NCBI GenBank assembly: GCA_951799445.1
Contig: OX637289.1
Coordinates: 1,116,001-1,180,000, forward strand
Length of the DNA stretch: 64,000 nucleotides
Direction: 5' to 3'
DNA from: Pseudisothecium myosuroides
Taxonomy: Eukaryota; Streptophyta; Bryopsida; Hypnales; Lembophyllaceae
Shown: piece after piece, positions 51,722-63,354 of the stretch
How the letters are laid out: each line of letters opens with the position of its first letter
How positions within the stretch are numbered: the first letter of the stretch is position 1
Notes under the pieces: generated by a model
The model's input: only the letters and a program-made list of their open reading frames with translations
Database searches by the model: none
What the model was told of the DNA's origin: nothing
Translations under genes and position numbers: made by a program

Positions 51722-52241
51722 TCTTTAAAAAAAATTAAAAAATTAAAAAATTAAAAAAAAAAAAATTGCGAAAGCTGACTGCTCACCACAACAGTCAGCT
51801 TGGTGTGACAGACCAAGCTTTTAATAGCTTGGTTTGTCACATTCTAGCAGCCCTCTAGAGGGTTCAGTTTTTCTCTAATGAATAGAAAACATGCTATCAG
51901 TAGAAGAGAAAGGGGTGTTTTAAATGAGTTTTTAAATATAGTCCTAGACATATGAATTTAAGTAATGACCTTTAAGGAGATTTTTAGCAAAAATTTTACT
52001 TAAAACACATGTGTTTTTAGTAAAATTTGCTGAAAATCTCCTTGAAGGTTATTACTTAAAACCTTATGTTTAGGACTATGCTTAAAAACTCACTTAGAAC
52101 ACCCCTTTCTCTTGTAATGATATAAATGACGGTTCTAAATGACTAGAAATTGTCCGCAATGACTATAAATTAAATAAGTCATTGTGGACACTTTTTAGTC
52201 ATTGCACGGACAGTCATTTAGGACATGTTTTTCAACTAGTG
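51511..52241. mobile_element. CACTA-type non-autonomous element (731 bp)
   Basis: It starts CACTACATTAGAGAAAA and ends TTTTTCAACTAGTG, and is flanked by the 3-bp duplication AAC (51508-51510 and 52242-52244). CACTA termini with a 3-bp duplication define the CACTA/EnSpm class. Inside are a GC-rich inverted segment (GGGCCCTGCGGAGGGCTGC against GCAGCCCTCTAGAGGG), an A/TA/T block at 51668-51725, a long hairpin (51898-52119) and subterminal 'TGACTA' repeats. Confidence 0.75.
51898..52119. repeat. Long near-perfect hairpin (222 bp)
   Basis: The two arms (51898-52005 and 52012-52119) are inverted copies: 'GGGGTGTTTTAAATGAGTTT', 'TATAGTCCTAGACATA' and 'AATGACCTTTAAGGAGATTTT' on the left are answered on the right. 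It is a relative of the CACTA hairpin at 52992-53221 and lies within the larger CACTA element. Confidence 0.85.
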
Positions 52242-52991
52242 AACGATGGTGAAGTTATCATAATAAGTGGTATACCTCATGTTTCTAGTGCCATTTTAGG
52301 AAAATTGACAAACTAGACTCTCAAATATTGAATTTAAGTACATATAACTACATAAGACATTCAATTTTATTTTTTTGATTCCCTAAAGATATGTATGCTA
52401 AATTTTATGTGGTTATGCACTTATAGTTTTCAAAAATATAATATTTTCTTTTTAAAATATTATATGTGAACAACATAATCTTCAAGTGGTTCAAATCAAT
52501 TTTTGAAAGACTTCCACATTTTTGAATTGGATGGAAGAATAAACATTAGAGATGAAACTAGAATGCTCATGGTATTGTAGACAAAAAATAATATTTTTCA
52601 ATGGTTCACAAAGGCATCTACTTCAATAAGCATCCAATGTTAGCCAAGTTTGTTGTATGCGACTAAAAATTTTAAAATTGTAGCTCTACAAGACCATTCT
52701 ATGCCGCATAGAATCTTAGAAAAATAAATAACACAAAGAATTGAGTGCCTCATAGTTTCTTGAAAGTACTTAACTTCTAAAATATGTTAAGAATATTTGT
52801 CCTTATATGATTGATTGATTGATTGATTGTAGTATATATAATGTGCTTTCTTTGATATAAAGATATATTTGTAGATGAATAAAATTTTCAATTCACTTGA
52901 ATTATTTTGTGAATTTAAAAAGTATCAATAGAAATGTTGTATAAAATTTATGATTTTTTGGGACTTTGCTATGCAATTTTCATAAAATGTT

Positions 52992-53221
52992 CACTATAAG
53001 ATAAAGGGATGTTTTAAGTGGGTTTTTAAGTATAGTCCTAGACATAGGATTATAAATAATGACCTTTAAGGAGATTTTCAGCAAAATTTTACTAAAAACA
53101 AATGTGTTTCTAGTAAAATTTTGCTGAAAATCTCCTTAAAGGTCATTATTTATAAAGTTATAATTTTATGTCTAGGATTATACTTAAAAACCCACTTAAA
53201 ACATCCCTTTCTCTTGTAGTG
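52992..53221. mobile_element. CACTA-type hairpin MITE (230 bp)
   Basis: It starts CACTATAAGATAAAGGGATG and ends CATCCCTTTCTCTTGTAGTG, with the 3-bp duplication GTT at 52989-52991 and 53222-53224. The whole element is a long inverted repeat with a short loop, so a transcript would fold into one hairpin of about 105 bp. Confidence 0.88.
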
Positions 53222-53649
53222 GTTGTACTCTTAAAACAAGCAAAAATGGTGTAATTTCACATACTATTGTTCTTTTGCCAAGTTGTAGAACATGGAAGGT
53301 AGGTCCAAATTACTTGTAGATTTAGCATTGCATAGATATGTTAGTTATAAGAGCATGCATATGTTTGTTTTTGCAATAAAAATTGCGTGAAAATGTAGTA
53401 AATTATATATATGACATTGGATCTTACAACACCAGAAACTTGGTTTGTACAAGGAGAATGGAATTTTGTATGTAAGCATGTATTGATTGCATGTAGGAAT
53501 TGTGACCTAGTGGCACTCAGTCTTATGTGACCTTCATTCTCTAAGTGTGGCATCCATTTCCATTGATTTGCATTTCATTCTTTTTAAAATTGCATTTATT
53601 CTTTGTAGAACATGAGGACAATGAGTGGATTTAGGGATAAAACAGAGGT

Positions 53650-53981
53650 TAAGATAGGAGGTCCTGAAATCGCTCATTTAAGAGCTAAAACTGAATTTTG
53701 GGGAGGTGAAACGCCTCAAAACATTTTTCACTGAATTTTCCTTGAAAGACAAGAGGAATTGGCATCTAACGCAAGTCGTTTCATATTTTTTGGAACTTTC
53801 TAGAATTAATTATGAAATTTTGAAGTTGAAGTGGCATAGGGCTCTGAAATTGCCCACCCCCTAAAATGTACACTATCTGTACATCGCTGAAGGCTATGGA
53901 AAAGCAACATGTACAAGCAATGTACATATGAGTAGGGTGGGCGATTTTAATGCCCAGTCAATTTTAGTTACTCCTACCTTA
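53650..53981 (+). mobile_element. TAAGGTA-family element (332 bp), diverged
   Basis: The left end TAAGATAGGAGGTCCTGAAA is matched inverted by CTCCTACCTTA at the right. The interior keeps 'GGCATCTAACGCAAGTCGTT', 'CATATTTTTTGGAAC' and the GTACA-rich part. The outermost sequence differs from the 300-bp subfamily (GGAG instead of GTCT). Confidence 0.65.
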
Positions 53982-54078
53982 GTAGGTAACAAGATTAACA
54001 ATGATTTCAAGCTATGTTGATCATCTATTGGAAGTATTGCAACCTTGAAGTGTATTTATATGGTAATGTCTTGACCAG

Positions 54079-54810
54079 TGAACAATTGCAAGAAACACTT
54101 GTACTATTTTCTATCACTCACCTCCAACTCATTTGTTTTGTGGCATAACTTTTGCGTTATGCCTCTAAAGGACTCAAGATTCATGTGTAAGTTAGGTACT
54201 TATGAGTATTATACATCTTGGCTAATTTTTTTCCATTTTTCAAAAATATTTTATTGTCTAAAAATAGCCCCCAATTGCATTTCACACGTGCCAATTTGGG
54301 AGGTTTTAGTACTAATTTTAGCCTCCAAAACAAATTTGGAGTCTATGAAATTTAGAGGGGATGATTTTCTAGTAGATTAGCATCTATTTTGTAAAGGAAT
54401 TCCAAAAATATTTAATTCTATGTTGTATAGAAGCCAAGAAATTGAACTTATTTTCTATATACATTTTTTAATACAGAATAAATTATTTTGGTGGTCTTTT
54501 GATGAAAGACCATTTCTATAGAATTCTAATATATGGTCAATTTTTCATTTTGTTTTTAAAAATTGTCTTTCTATCTTTTTACAAATAAAACATCAAAATA
54601 CCTATTTTCTTGAGATCTTGCACTTTTGTAGGTCTCTTATTTAAAGAATTATTATATGTTCTATGTTCATAGGATAAAATTTCTTCAAAATTCATTACAT
54701 TGTTTATATTTTTAAATTCAAAAAATTATATATTTACAATACTCCCAAAAAAATGTTGAGTACGATGAATATGCAACAAAATTAGTAGGTGATTTACGCA
54801 ATTGCCATGG
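54079..54810. mobile_element. GGGTNATTGCAAG-family element, old copy
   Basis: The left end reads GTGAACAATTGCAAGAAACA and the complement of the right end GGCAATTGCGTAAATCACC. The right subterminal region ('TTGAGTACGATGAATATGCAACAAAA') resembles that of element C. Ends are too diverged to define a duplication. Confidence 0.5.
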
Positions 54811-56682
54811 CAGGTATTTGAATGTACTCCTATCCAGTCTCAAATGCTTTGGTGCACTATACTATATTTGAATTATATTTGTATTTTTGAAAAATACAAA
54901 TATAAGACCATATAATGGTCTATAGAATACATCTCATAATCCATATTTTTTGTCCAAAAGTTAGACAATTTGCATCCATATGTGGCGCAACTATTCTCAG
55001 ATCATACTGATATCCAATATAATTGTTTTTTATGCCAAGTATGGGTTTCCAACTTTCCGCACATTTCAAAAACTGTGTTGGTTAGTTAGGATTTAAGTGA
55101 CATAAAACCAAGCAATCTATCATGCTTGCACCCTATCAAAATTTACTTTGTTGGATCACTACTATTTAAAATGGTTGTTGCTTCATTGACTCATTTGACT
55201 TCTTTTGGGGTTGAAAGATTTTTAAACATCAAACCTTTAGTATATGGACCTACAAAGCTTTGAATGAAAAGTTTTAATATTGAAGATCTTCTAAAATTCA
55301 AAGAAGTTTTTGAAGAGTGTTTTTATCTAGAACTTCCTTGAGAATAACAACAATTGAGGAATCCAAGATCCTAATTGATATTGAGATTAGGATAGAAATC
55401 ATAGGATTTTTATAGTAGATGTTGAATTCTTGACTTCTTTTTTTAATCTTAGTTTATCAGTTTAGGTCATAATGGTCATTTTCATTGTTTTGGCAAATTT
55501 TCATGTGCAAAAAAAACTAATCTTCGAATAGTGAAAGTTGTAACTTTTGAATCCTAGTAAAAAATGCGGAATGAGATAATTAGGCTTCTTCAATTTTTCA
55601 TTCTATGGATGTCAATTATTGAATGAAACTTAGAATGTCCTTTCTATTTAAATAAATCTAATTATACTATTTCTTAGATGTCATGATATAATTATCACCG
55701 CAATAGTAATAGGTAGCTCCTATCATTATAGAAGTGTCATTTTACGCCCTCTTTGCTACTCAATAGTTGATTTTGTATAATTATCTAAAGTACATATAAA
55801 TCTAATTATACGTGGTTGTCCTAAACACTTGCTTGATTTTTTTCCATCATTGACAATTATTGCGGCCTGAATTATTGTAAGATAATTCATCTATAACTCA
55901 ATAATCCTAAGAAAGTATACTTGAACCCTTCCTTTCAAACTTCATTTAACCCTTAAAGGACGGACCCATGACCACTGATTTCAAGCCTCACTGCTTATCA
56001 CTCAGTTTTCTACCATTTTGCAACTAGATATGAATGAATATTTTTATATTTATTTTTCAGAGATGGAAGTCAACTACATGTCTTCTATACTTCATAAATT
56101 TTTTAGATTTTTTTGTGAAAAAAAGTTTTTTTTTAGAATTTTTGAAGAAAAAATGAAGAAAAATCATATCAAATAGAAAAACATTTCAAAAAATAAATAA
56201 AAATTCACCATGTGTAAATATTATGGTGACAAACATCATGGTGTAAATTCAATTTCTGTATCATTCTATAATTAGAAAATAATGGACATTGAAAATGCAT
56301 CCAAAGTTTGAATTGCAATAAAATATTCAATATTAGTAATTTTTTCAAAATTCAAATTGGAGTAGAAACTAGAGTAGATGAATTTCATTTTGTTAGTTGG
56401 GCTCAAATTCAAAAATTATCATTTTTGAGGAGAAATTTTAGATTTAGAGCAAGGAGCAACAACTCTCCAAAATACACTAAAATAGCATATTTTGTAATCC
56501 GTTTTTTTTACCAACTTCTCATTTACTTGAAGACAAACACTAGCAAGACTACAAAATCAATTGAAGACTCTTCCTAACCCACCATGAGACTAAAAAGTGG
56601 ACGAAAAAATGCTTCCAAAGTTTGTGTGGACCATAGTAATGTCATCCAGAAGTTACAAAATGGCTCTGGTGGTGTGACTAGG
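54811..56682. other. AT-rich spacer with one isolated piggyBac-like terminus
   Basis: No gene is seen. At 55946-55949 a TTAA is followed by CCCTTAAAGGACGG, a left end like that of the nearby piggyBac-like element, but no matching right end was found before the next element. Confidence 0.45.
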
Positions 56683-56686
56683 TTAA

Positions 56687-57619
56687 CCCCTACAGGCCCA
56701 AGGCCTTTTTCCTGCCAAAAAACACTCAAAATTGCCATTTCTATAGCAAGGAGTAAAAAAAAATGAAAAATGTTTTTTTTGTGCATCTAACCGCAGGATC
56801 TTACACCTAACTAGTATGAGAATGTGTGGAAAAAATTTCAGAACTTTTTACCGCTCAGATTGCAAGATATCTACGTTTAAAGTGGAAAAAACAAGTATTT
56901 CAGCACATTGCGGGACTAGATTTTTTGACTTTAAACATTTTTAACTTAAAATTTTTGCACTACAGAGTTTTGTGCTTCAAAACTTTATAGTGGAGAATTG
57001 AGTTGAGAGTCTAGGGAAAAAAAAATATTCAAAAAAACTTAATTATCATTCCTAAAAAATTTATTAAGTAGATGTAGGTACGAGATAGAAGGAAAATCTA
57101 AAACATTAATATATTTTAGATGGAATTAAAATACACTAATCCCAATGGTGAGATTGTTCTAGCATGTAAACTAAACAATGAGAATTTTTTTTTTTGAAAA
57201 ATTGCAAAAATAGCATTTAGAAATGAATCCTACAAGTTATTTTTTCCAAGAAGATGCTCTAATTGCCCGAAAAACAAGAATGTCCATAACTTTCTCATAA
57301 CAAATCCAAATGAAATGAATCAAAGCTTTCTACATAGACAAAAATATAATCTACAAGAAAAAAAATATTTAAAAAAAAAAATCAAGTTTTTGCCAAATTT
57401 TTCTTGCTGCCCAGACTGCCCAGTTACGAATAAAAGTAACATATTTGGCCATAACTTTTGACTCCTATTTCCAAATGTTCTGAAATTTAGTGCAGATGAA
57501 AGATATTCCTCGCGCCCACCTTCTGTTAAAATTTCAGCTTAAAATATGGAAATCTCTAGTCACACGGACCTGCCCAAAATTTCTATACGGCCAAAAAACG
57601 CATGCCGGTCCTTTAGGGG
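56687..57619 (+). mobile_element. piggyBac-like non-autonomous element (933 bp)
   Basis: TTAA at 56683-56686 and 57620-57623. The ends are CCCCTACAGGCCCAAGGCC on the left and GGTCCTTTAGGGG on the right. It is the best-preserved partner of the element at 41984-42906 (opposite orientation) and has no open frame of note. Confidence 0.75.
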
Positions 57620-57623
57620 TTAA

Positions 57624-60471
57624 GCACTTGTCATACTATTTTCATTTAGTGTCTATGAGAGCACTTGAGCTAGATAGTCTTTACAATTGATTTTCTTATC
57701 CTTGTCTCTCAATCACTCATTTTCTCCAAACCTAAATGTTGAACCGGTTGAAGTCTTTTGTTCAAAGGCTTCAATTTGACAACTGATGTCTAAATGCTTG
57801 TTTTGAATAAATATATTCATTCCAAATTTTCTTTGGCCATAATAGTCACTATGTACTATATATAAAGCTCTTAAGCTATCACAATTCTCTAAATGCAATT
57901 TTTTCCAAGTATTTTATTATAAATTAACAAATATAGCCATTTTGGATATAATTGCTTATACATGGCATATTTTGAAGGGACTAGGAAATAACTACCTCTT
58001 TTGAATAGATAGTAAAGAATCAACTTACTCACTATCCACTCACCATTATTTAATTAATTATCCCTCCAATGAACAATATACTTTCATTACACTCCCACTT
58101 CTATCCCCACAACCATATATAAATTATTTTGAACTATGTGTGATTACAATCAATATAGGACTGTTGAACCATACTCATACTTGTATCCCATATCCTTTAC
58201 TGTGTGTCATAATTATTAGTATTCCATATGTCGTATTGGATGACAAAGTTTCTTTTGGAAGGAAGGTGAATTGCAAGGTCACATGTTAGCAAATTATTTA
58301 TTTATTTATTTAGGGTGGATAATTAATAGAGTGGATAGTAGACCTTCTCAATGTATAGTAGATTTAATGGATTTAGAAACATATTATAAGTGGAAAGTTT
58401 GCTTTAGCTTACTTGCATCTTTTAAAGTTGCAATAATCACAGAAAAATTTCATTTATTACCACCGTATTAAGATGCTAAGATTTCCAAAGAGTAATCTAG
58501 TGCACTGACTTCTACAACTATTCAAGGAAGTGCCGTGATTTGATAGCAAGGATGGATATTAAGACCTATGCAAAACACCACATACAAATGAAAGAGATGT
58601 ATATTGATTAATCAACAACCATTGTTGAGCTCAAGTGAAGCAAGCAAAGAAAAATTTAGATTATGGCCCAAAAGGCCAAAAGTTGAGTACGCAATAGCTT
58701 ATCCAACATCTTGGTTTCTTGCCCTACACAATCACAAGCTGTTAAGATAGAATAATTCTAGAGTTATTAAAGAAAAAAAATCTTTACCACCACAACTTGT
58801 TGAGAATCACAAAGAAAATGGCCGGCATACCAAACCCTAAGTTTTCTTAAGATAGTGCTTCTTAGGATAAGAGATGGAAATTTATAATGAGATTATGGGA
58901 CAAAAGAGAAGTAGGACTTGATATTTTTAGCTTTAGAATTCATGACTAAATATCCATTAGCTAATTCTTCGTACCCTAATCCCTTTGTCAATGTTTTATT
59001 TCCACTCTTAAGATAAAGTATGCACAACTAGGTTCTTTGTGTTTTAGGTTGCAAATCCTAAGTGGGTGTTGAAGCATTATCCAATTGGCCTTCCAAGCAA
59101 TTAACAAGTATTTCCTTCTTAATTGTTTTGTGTTTTAAATCTCAAAAGATACAGGGTTAGAATATAAAAGTTAGCAATATTATTGGTTTAGGGCCAATTT
59201 AGGCCAAAACTTTGGGCTTAAGAAATGAAGCGGCCTAAAATCAAGTTTCAACTAATCCAAGTTGTAGATCATGTTCTAGCCATTTCAAAATGGCAAAAAC
59301 TTTAAAAACAGACTCTTTTTAGAAAAAGTTATTAGTTGATGAAGTCTTCCTACTACTGTCAAAGTCTAAATCAAATTCAAAAATCAACCTCTAAAAATAG
59401 TTAAATTGAAATCATAGATTAGTAGAAACATTGGATGAATTTTTAGAGTCCTAATTAGAAACACTATTTCATCTATCCATAACTTTTAAGAAAAAAGTCC
59501 AATTTCCAAGTACCTTAACATTTTGGAACGGCAATTTTGTCTTCTACATCAATAAATCACTAAAATTTTAAAACCAACACTTAAATTTAGAAGTTTATAG
59601 AATATACTACCAGTAGAAAATCCCAAATCATATAGTTAGAGGTACAACAACTCCAACTTCGAATTCAATTTTCAGAGGTTTCTAAAACTAATTCATACTT
59701 CCAATTTAGATAAAAACTAAAGAAGATAGAGTAGGATAAAGTTGGATAGTTAAAAGAGTTAGTTTCGGATGAAAACCTCTTTTACTGTTGAATTAAATGC
59801 AATTATGAATAGTTAAGGATATGCATGCCAATTTTCACAAAGATTGGAGCAATAGAAGATTGTTTTGAGCGTCTTGCATTCAAATGAGGTACATTAAAAC
59901 TCACGTTAAAAAAATAAATATTTCACTTGATGGCACTCATTCACTACAAAGTCCAACCACTTAGCCCCTCATCGACTTGTACATCCGTGAAATTATTTTT
60001 ATGGGATGGCCTTTGATTGGCTAGGCGTTTTTTCTTTGAAGAAAATCCACAATGAGCATTTTTTGAAGTATTTGTCTTTATATAAAATCATTGAAGACAG
60101 AGTTTTGTTCAAGTCAAACGTTTTTCTGGCTATGGAACTAAGATAACTTCACAAAATAGTGAAATTAGATTGCCCTTCACTAATTTCTCCACGTTGTACA
60201 CTACATAAATGTATAGTGCTACTATAGAAGGATGCGGTAATGCAAAAACCACATATGTGTTTGCATGGGTTGGTGCACTAGTTTTTGGGCTGGGTTCAAA
60301 GAGTCGCACATGTAGATGTGCCTCCATGAGGACAAGCAGTGAGTCATAAAATAACTTATCTATATGAGACAACCTAATTGTTAAGGCAACCTAATTTCAC
60401 TATTTTTGTGTTGACAAATTACATCCAATTTTGACCCCTTTTTGAAACCGATCCCTACAAATTCTTACCTA
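57624..60471. other. Gene-poor AT-rich spacer
   Basis: I see no supported gene, RNA or element termini. A short (TTTA)n run is present near 58298. Confidence 0.5.
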
Positions 60472-60661
60472 CAGTAGAACCTCTCTAAGCTGATCGGTCC
60501 CAGACCAGTCTGACAGATTGGTTTATAGAGGTTTATTGATTTAGAGAGGGTCATTTTTAGTCACAGCCTTTGTTATGTGGTCCAGTCCGGGACTGGTCTA
60601 ACATGATTAGTTTACAGAGGTTTATCAACTTAAAGAGGATCAACTTAGAGAGGTTCTATTG
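60472..60661. mobile_element. pogo/Emigrant-like MITE (190 bp)
   Basis: It starts CAGTAGAACCTCTCTAAGCT and ends AGAGAGGTTCTATTG, with TA on both sides (60470-60471, 60662-60663). The CAGTA.AACCTCT terminus and TA duplication resemble the plant Emigrant/Lemi (pogo-like) family. Subterminal parts (CAGACCAGTC / GGACTGGTCT) are also inverted. Confidence 0.75.
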
Positions 60662-61020
60662 TAAAATGTATTTCCACTACCGTATCTATGAGAGTCTAGG
60701 GTCAGTTTTAAAAACACCTATTTTCAGCACTTTGAATATTCACAGTTTATTCATACAGTGTCCAAAATGCATTCTCAAACAATCTAGGATCTCCTTTGGA
60801 CTAATAACAAGTCCCCACAAAAAGTCTTTCAATATAACAATGTTGAATTGCTAAACGGTCGATTTCAGGTGTAATTACCATACATGAAAAAATATGTGAA
60901 GTTTCACCCACCTATGAAGTTGGGTGGCGACCACAAAATGGTTGATTGGGCATTTAGGGGTTAAAATTAAACGGTTGATGTGGCCAAGTGTGCTTGGTGA
61001 GTATATTTCTTATTTCAACG

Positions 61021-61164
61021 ATGGAAAGTAACTTCGGTGACGAGGGCGGAGAACCCAAGGCAATAGCCCTATTTGGTCCGAACTGCGATAAGGAGGAGCT
61101 CACGCAAGCTCGCAATCAAGTCAAGCTGCATTTATGCAAGCATTCCCCCGATACCAAACCCTAA
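61021..61164 (+). CDS. Short 47-codon frame upstream of the membrane-protein gene
   Basis: ATG at 61021 to TAA at 61162-61164, in GC-balanced sequence unlike the AT-rich spacer to its left. The product starts MESNFGDEGGEPKAIALFG. It may be a uORF of the next gene or chance; its stop overlaps an AAACCCTAA motif, which would rather suggest promoter sequence. Confidence 0.2.
   Translation: MESNFGDEGGEPKAIALFGPNCDKEELTQARNQVKLHLCKHSPDTKP
61156..61164 (+). promoter_or_regulatory. Telo-box AAACCCTAA upstream of the membrane-protein gene
   Basis: Exact motif about 230 bp upstream of the ATG at 61393, in a pyrimidine-rich context (CTCTTCTC follows) typical of plant transcription starts. Confidence 0.5.
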
Positions 61165-61392
61165 TTCTCTTCTCATCGACCTTCACAATCTTGCCTCAAC
61201 ATCACTCATCTGAACATCGCCAATGCGGTCATTGAGAATTTTTCAATTCCAAACTCTGTTTCTGAAATCATGTCTCGTCGCCATGGTTTCATTTTCTGCG
61301 ATTTCCAGGGCGTTCTGAAGAAATAGGGTTACAGTCAGGCAATTGAGCATTGGATTGGGGGTTTGGATTTCACCTAGTGAAGAGAGTGGAGA

Positions 61393-63354
61393 ATGCAAAC
61401 TCAGCTGGCGTGCGGCAGGATGTCTGCGACGCGTCTATGGACTCCACCGGCGTTCGCAGGGTGTGGCAGGTCTCATGTCGCCGTGCTTGGTTGTCCCAGA
61501 TTTCAGGTACGTGCGGCGAGGTCCAAGTTGCAGCGAGGTGAACAGATTCGATTTGCGGCTTTGAGTCGAAATGAGGCCGTGGAGGTCGCACAATTGGGGT
61601 TGAAATCGAGTGAGGGAGGTGGTGGTGGTGGTGGTGCTGGACGCGGGGAAGGGGGTTTGGTGTCTACCGTGGGTACGCCTGTATCGGCTCCTGTTTTTTT
61701 TCAGGATTGGTTTATGGCGGACAAGCAGCTCGTCGTGACTTCGTTCACTGCTTTTGTGGTACGTCTCCGCTCTCATCGTGGAATTGCTCAAGGTAGTGAG
61801 CTGGGGATAAGTTTCTGATTGTCTGCGAAGGTGATCTTGAATTGAATTTGGTAGTGAGCGGAGGGTTTCAGAAAGTGTTATTTTGAATTTGAATTATCGT
61901 GTAATTTGAAGGTGGAGTGGATTGGTAGCTGTTTGTGGGATTCTGACTGCGTAGCTTTGTGTTCACAGACTGCGGGATTCACTGCCATTTTAGTAGTAGC
62001 TGCTATTCCAAGTTTATTGGTAAGGACCTTTCTCTTGGTGCGAATCTTCAGGGTTTGGGACTGATTCCTATCTGTCTTTCTTGGTTCTCATTATTGTTTT
62101 CATTTTCATTACTTTGCATTGTTTCATTGGTTGCCGTATTTGGTGCAATTGCTTCTTGTTCCGCTTCTGGTTTCTGCCGTCGTCACAGATAGATTCTTCA
62201 TTGTCAGTGTTCGTGATCTTAGTGTTGTATATATCCTTGCATTCCGTGCACCAGTTACCCGTCCTGCAGATCAAACCCTCTGCTCGCGCGTTAATCGACC
62301 CTAGCGTAAAACCCGTGCCGGTGTTCAGATAATTGCTTCTTCTGTGGATAAGAGCTTTTGTTAAGTAAAGAACGCTGCTTCATCCTTTAGTCTTGAAATT
62401 TGATGACAGGCAATTAAGAAGGCGGCCGAAGCGCTTGAGAAGCTGGCAGACACAGCCCGAGAGGAGCTGCCTGGCACCATGGCGGCTATCAGACTGTCTG
62501 GGATGGAGATCAGTGACCTCACAATGGAGCTCAACGACTTAGGGTGTGTAACCTTTTGATCCTGATCCCAAACTCTTGAGTATTGAAAGTAGGAAGCGTA
62601 ACCAAGTATGCATGTTCGATATCGAGATTTGAATGAAATTAGAATATTTCAGGAACTTTTTGACAGCATTTTAAACAGAACATTGGCCATGATTCATGGA
62701 GAGGTCTCCCTATGATACGTAGGATGGCGTTCTTTGTATGATCACTGTAACCACTAGGAGAACTCCCAATGACCATGGAGGAGATTCTCTTTAAGATGTT
62801 GTCTTAAAGTTCCTGAAACAGTCTAATTTTACTAAATGCTATGTTCTATATTATACTCAATATAGTGCTTACTTCATTATCATTTCTCGAGTCTCTGCTT
62901 GATTCTCTCTGATTTTCCAGGCAAGAGATTTCCAAGGGTGTCCGAAGTTCAGCTCGTGTTCTTTCATCTGCCGAGACTGGAATGCGTCAAGCGGGTGGTA
63001 TTGCTTCCAATGGTGAGTACTGGACTTTCTGATAATTAGATTCGGAGTTCTGTCACAGGCATTTCTCTATGGCTTGTGGGTTTGTGTAAGGATCACGTAA
63101 CTTGACATCTTGGATATCCACAAACTTTAAAAGGTTGCTCAGTGTGGCAGGAGCAGGCAATCGTACCGGTTCAAGCAATGCAGCCTCTGGTGGCCCGCAC
63201 CGCAAGACAGATGCGTGATAGTCTAATCCAAACTCGGACACTTGTTCGGAATTTGCAAGTTCTGTCACGTGTCTCAGGCTGGATTGGCTCTCTTCAAGCT
63301 CGCACTCCCATCCTCATCATAAATTCTGATAAACAAAAGAAACAAAAGTCCTGA
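61393..63354 (+). CDS. Probable plastid membrane protein with one TM helix and a DUF948-like region
   Basis: Exons 61393-61758, 61969-62019, 62410-62543, 62921-63012 and 63143-63354 join in frame to 284 aa. The N-terminus (MQTQLACGRMSATRLW, then Ala/Arg/Ser-rich with few acidic residues) looks like a chloroplast transit peptide, followed by a Gly-rich linker (GGGGGGGAGRGEGG). One membrane helix spans exons 1-2 (VVTSFTAFVTAGFTAILVVA). After it comes an amphipathic helical region, AIKKAAEALEKLADTAREEL, then MEISDLTMELNDLGQEISK, resembling the DUF948-type domain of plant and cyanobacterial proteins of unknown function. The last exon (QAMQPLVARTARQMRDSLIQ) ends in a basic tail. The last acceptor (GCTCAG at 63142) was chosen because it alone keeps the long open frame; an acceptor 9 bp downstream would truncate the protein. 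Confidence 0.75.

Noticed and set aside
58620..58900. Apparent weak similarity to the 5' leader of the secreted-precursor gene (about 47070-47200: shared CTTACCACCACAA, ATCACAAAGA and AGAGATGGAAA)
   Set aside because: Short matches only, no coding part recovered; could be chance or a very old duplicate.
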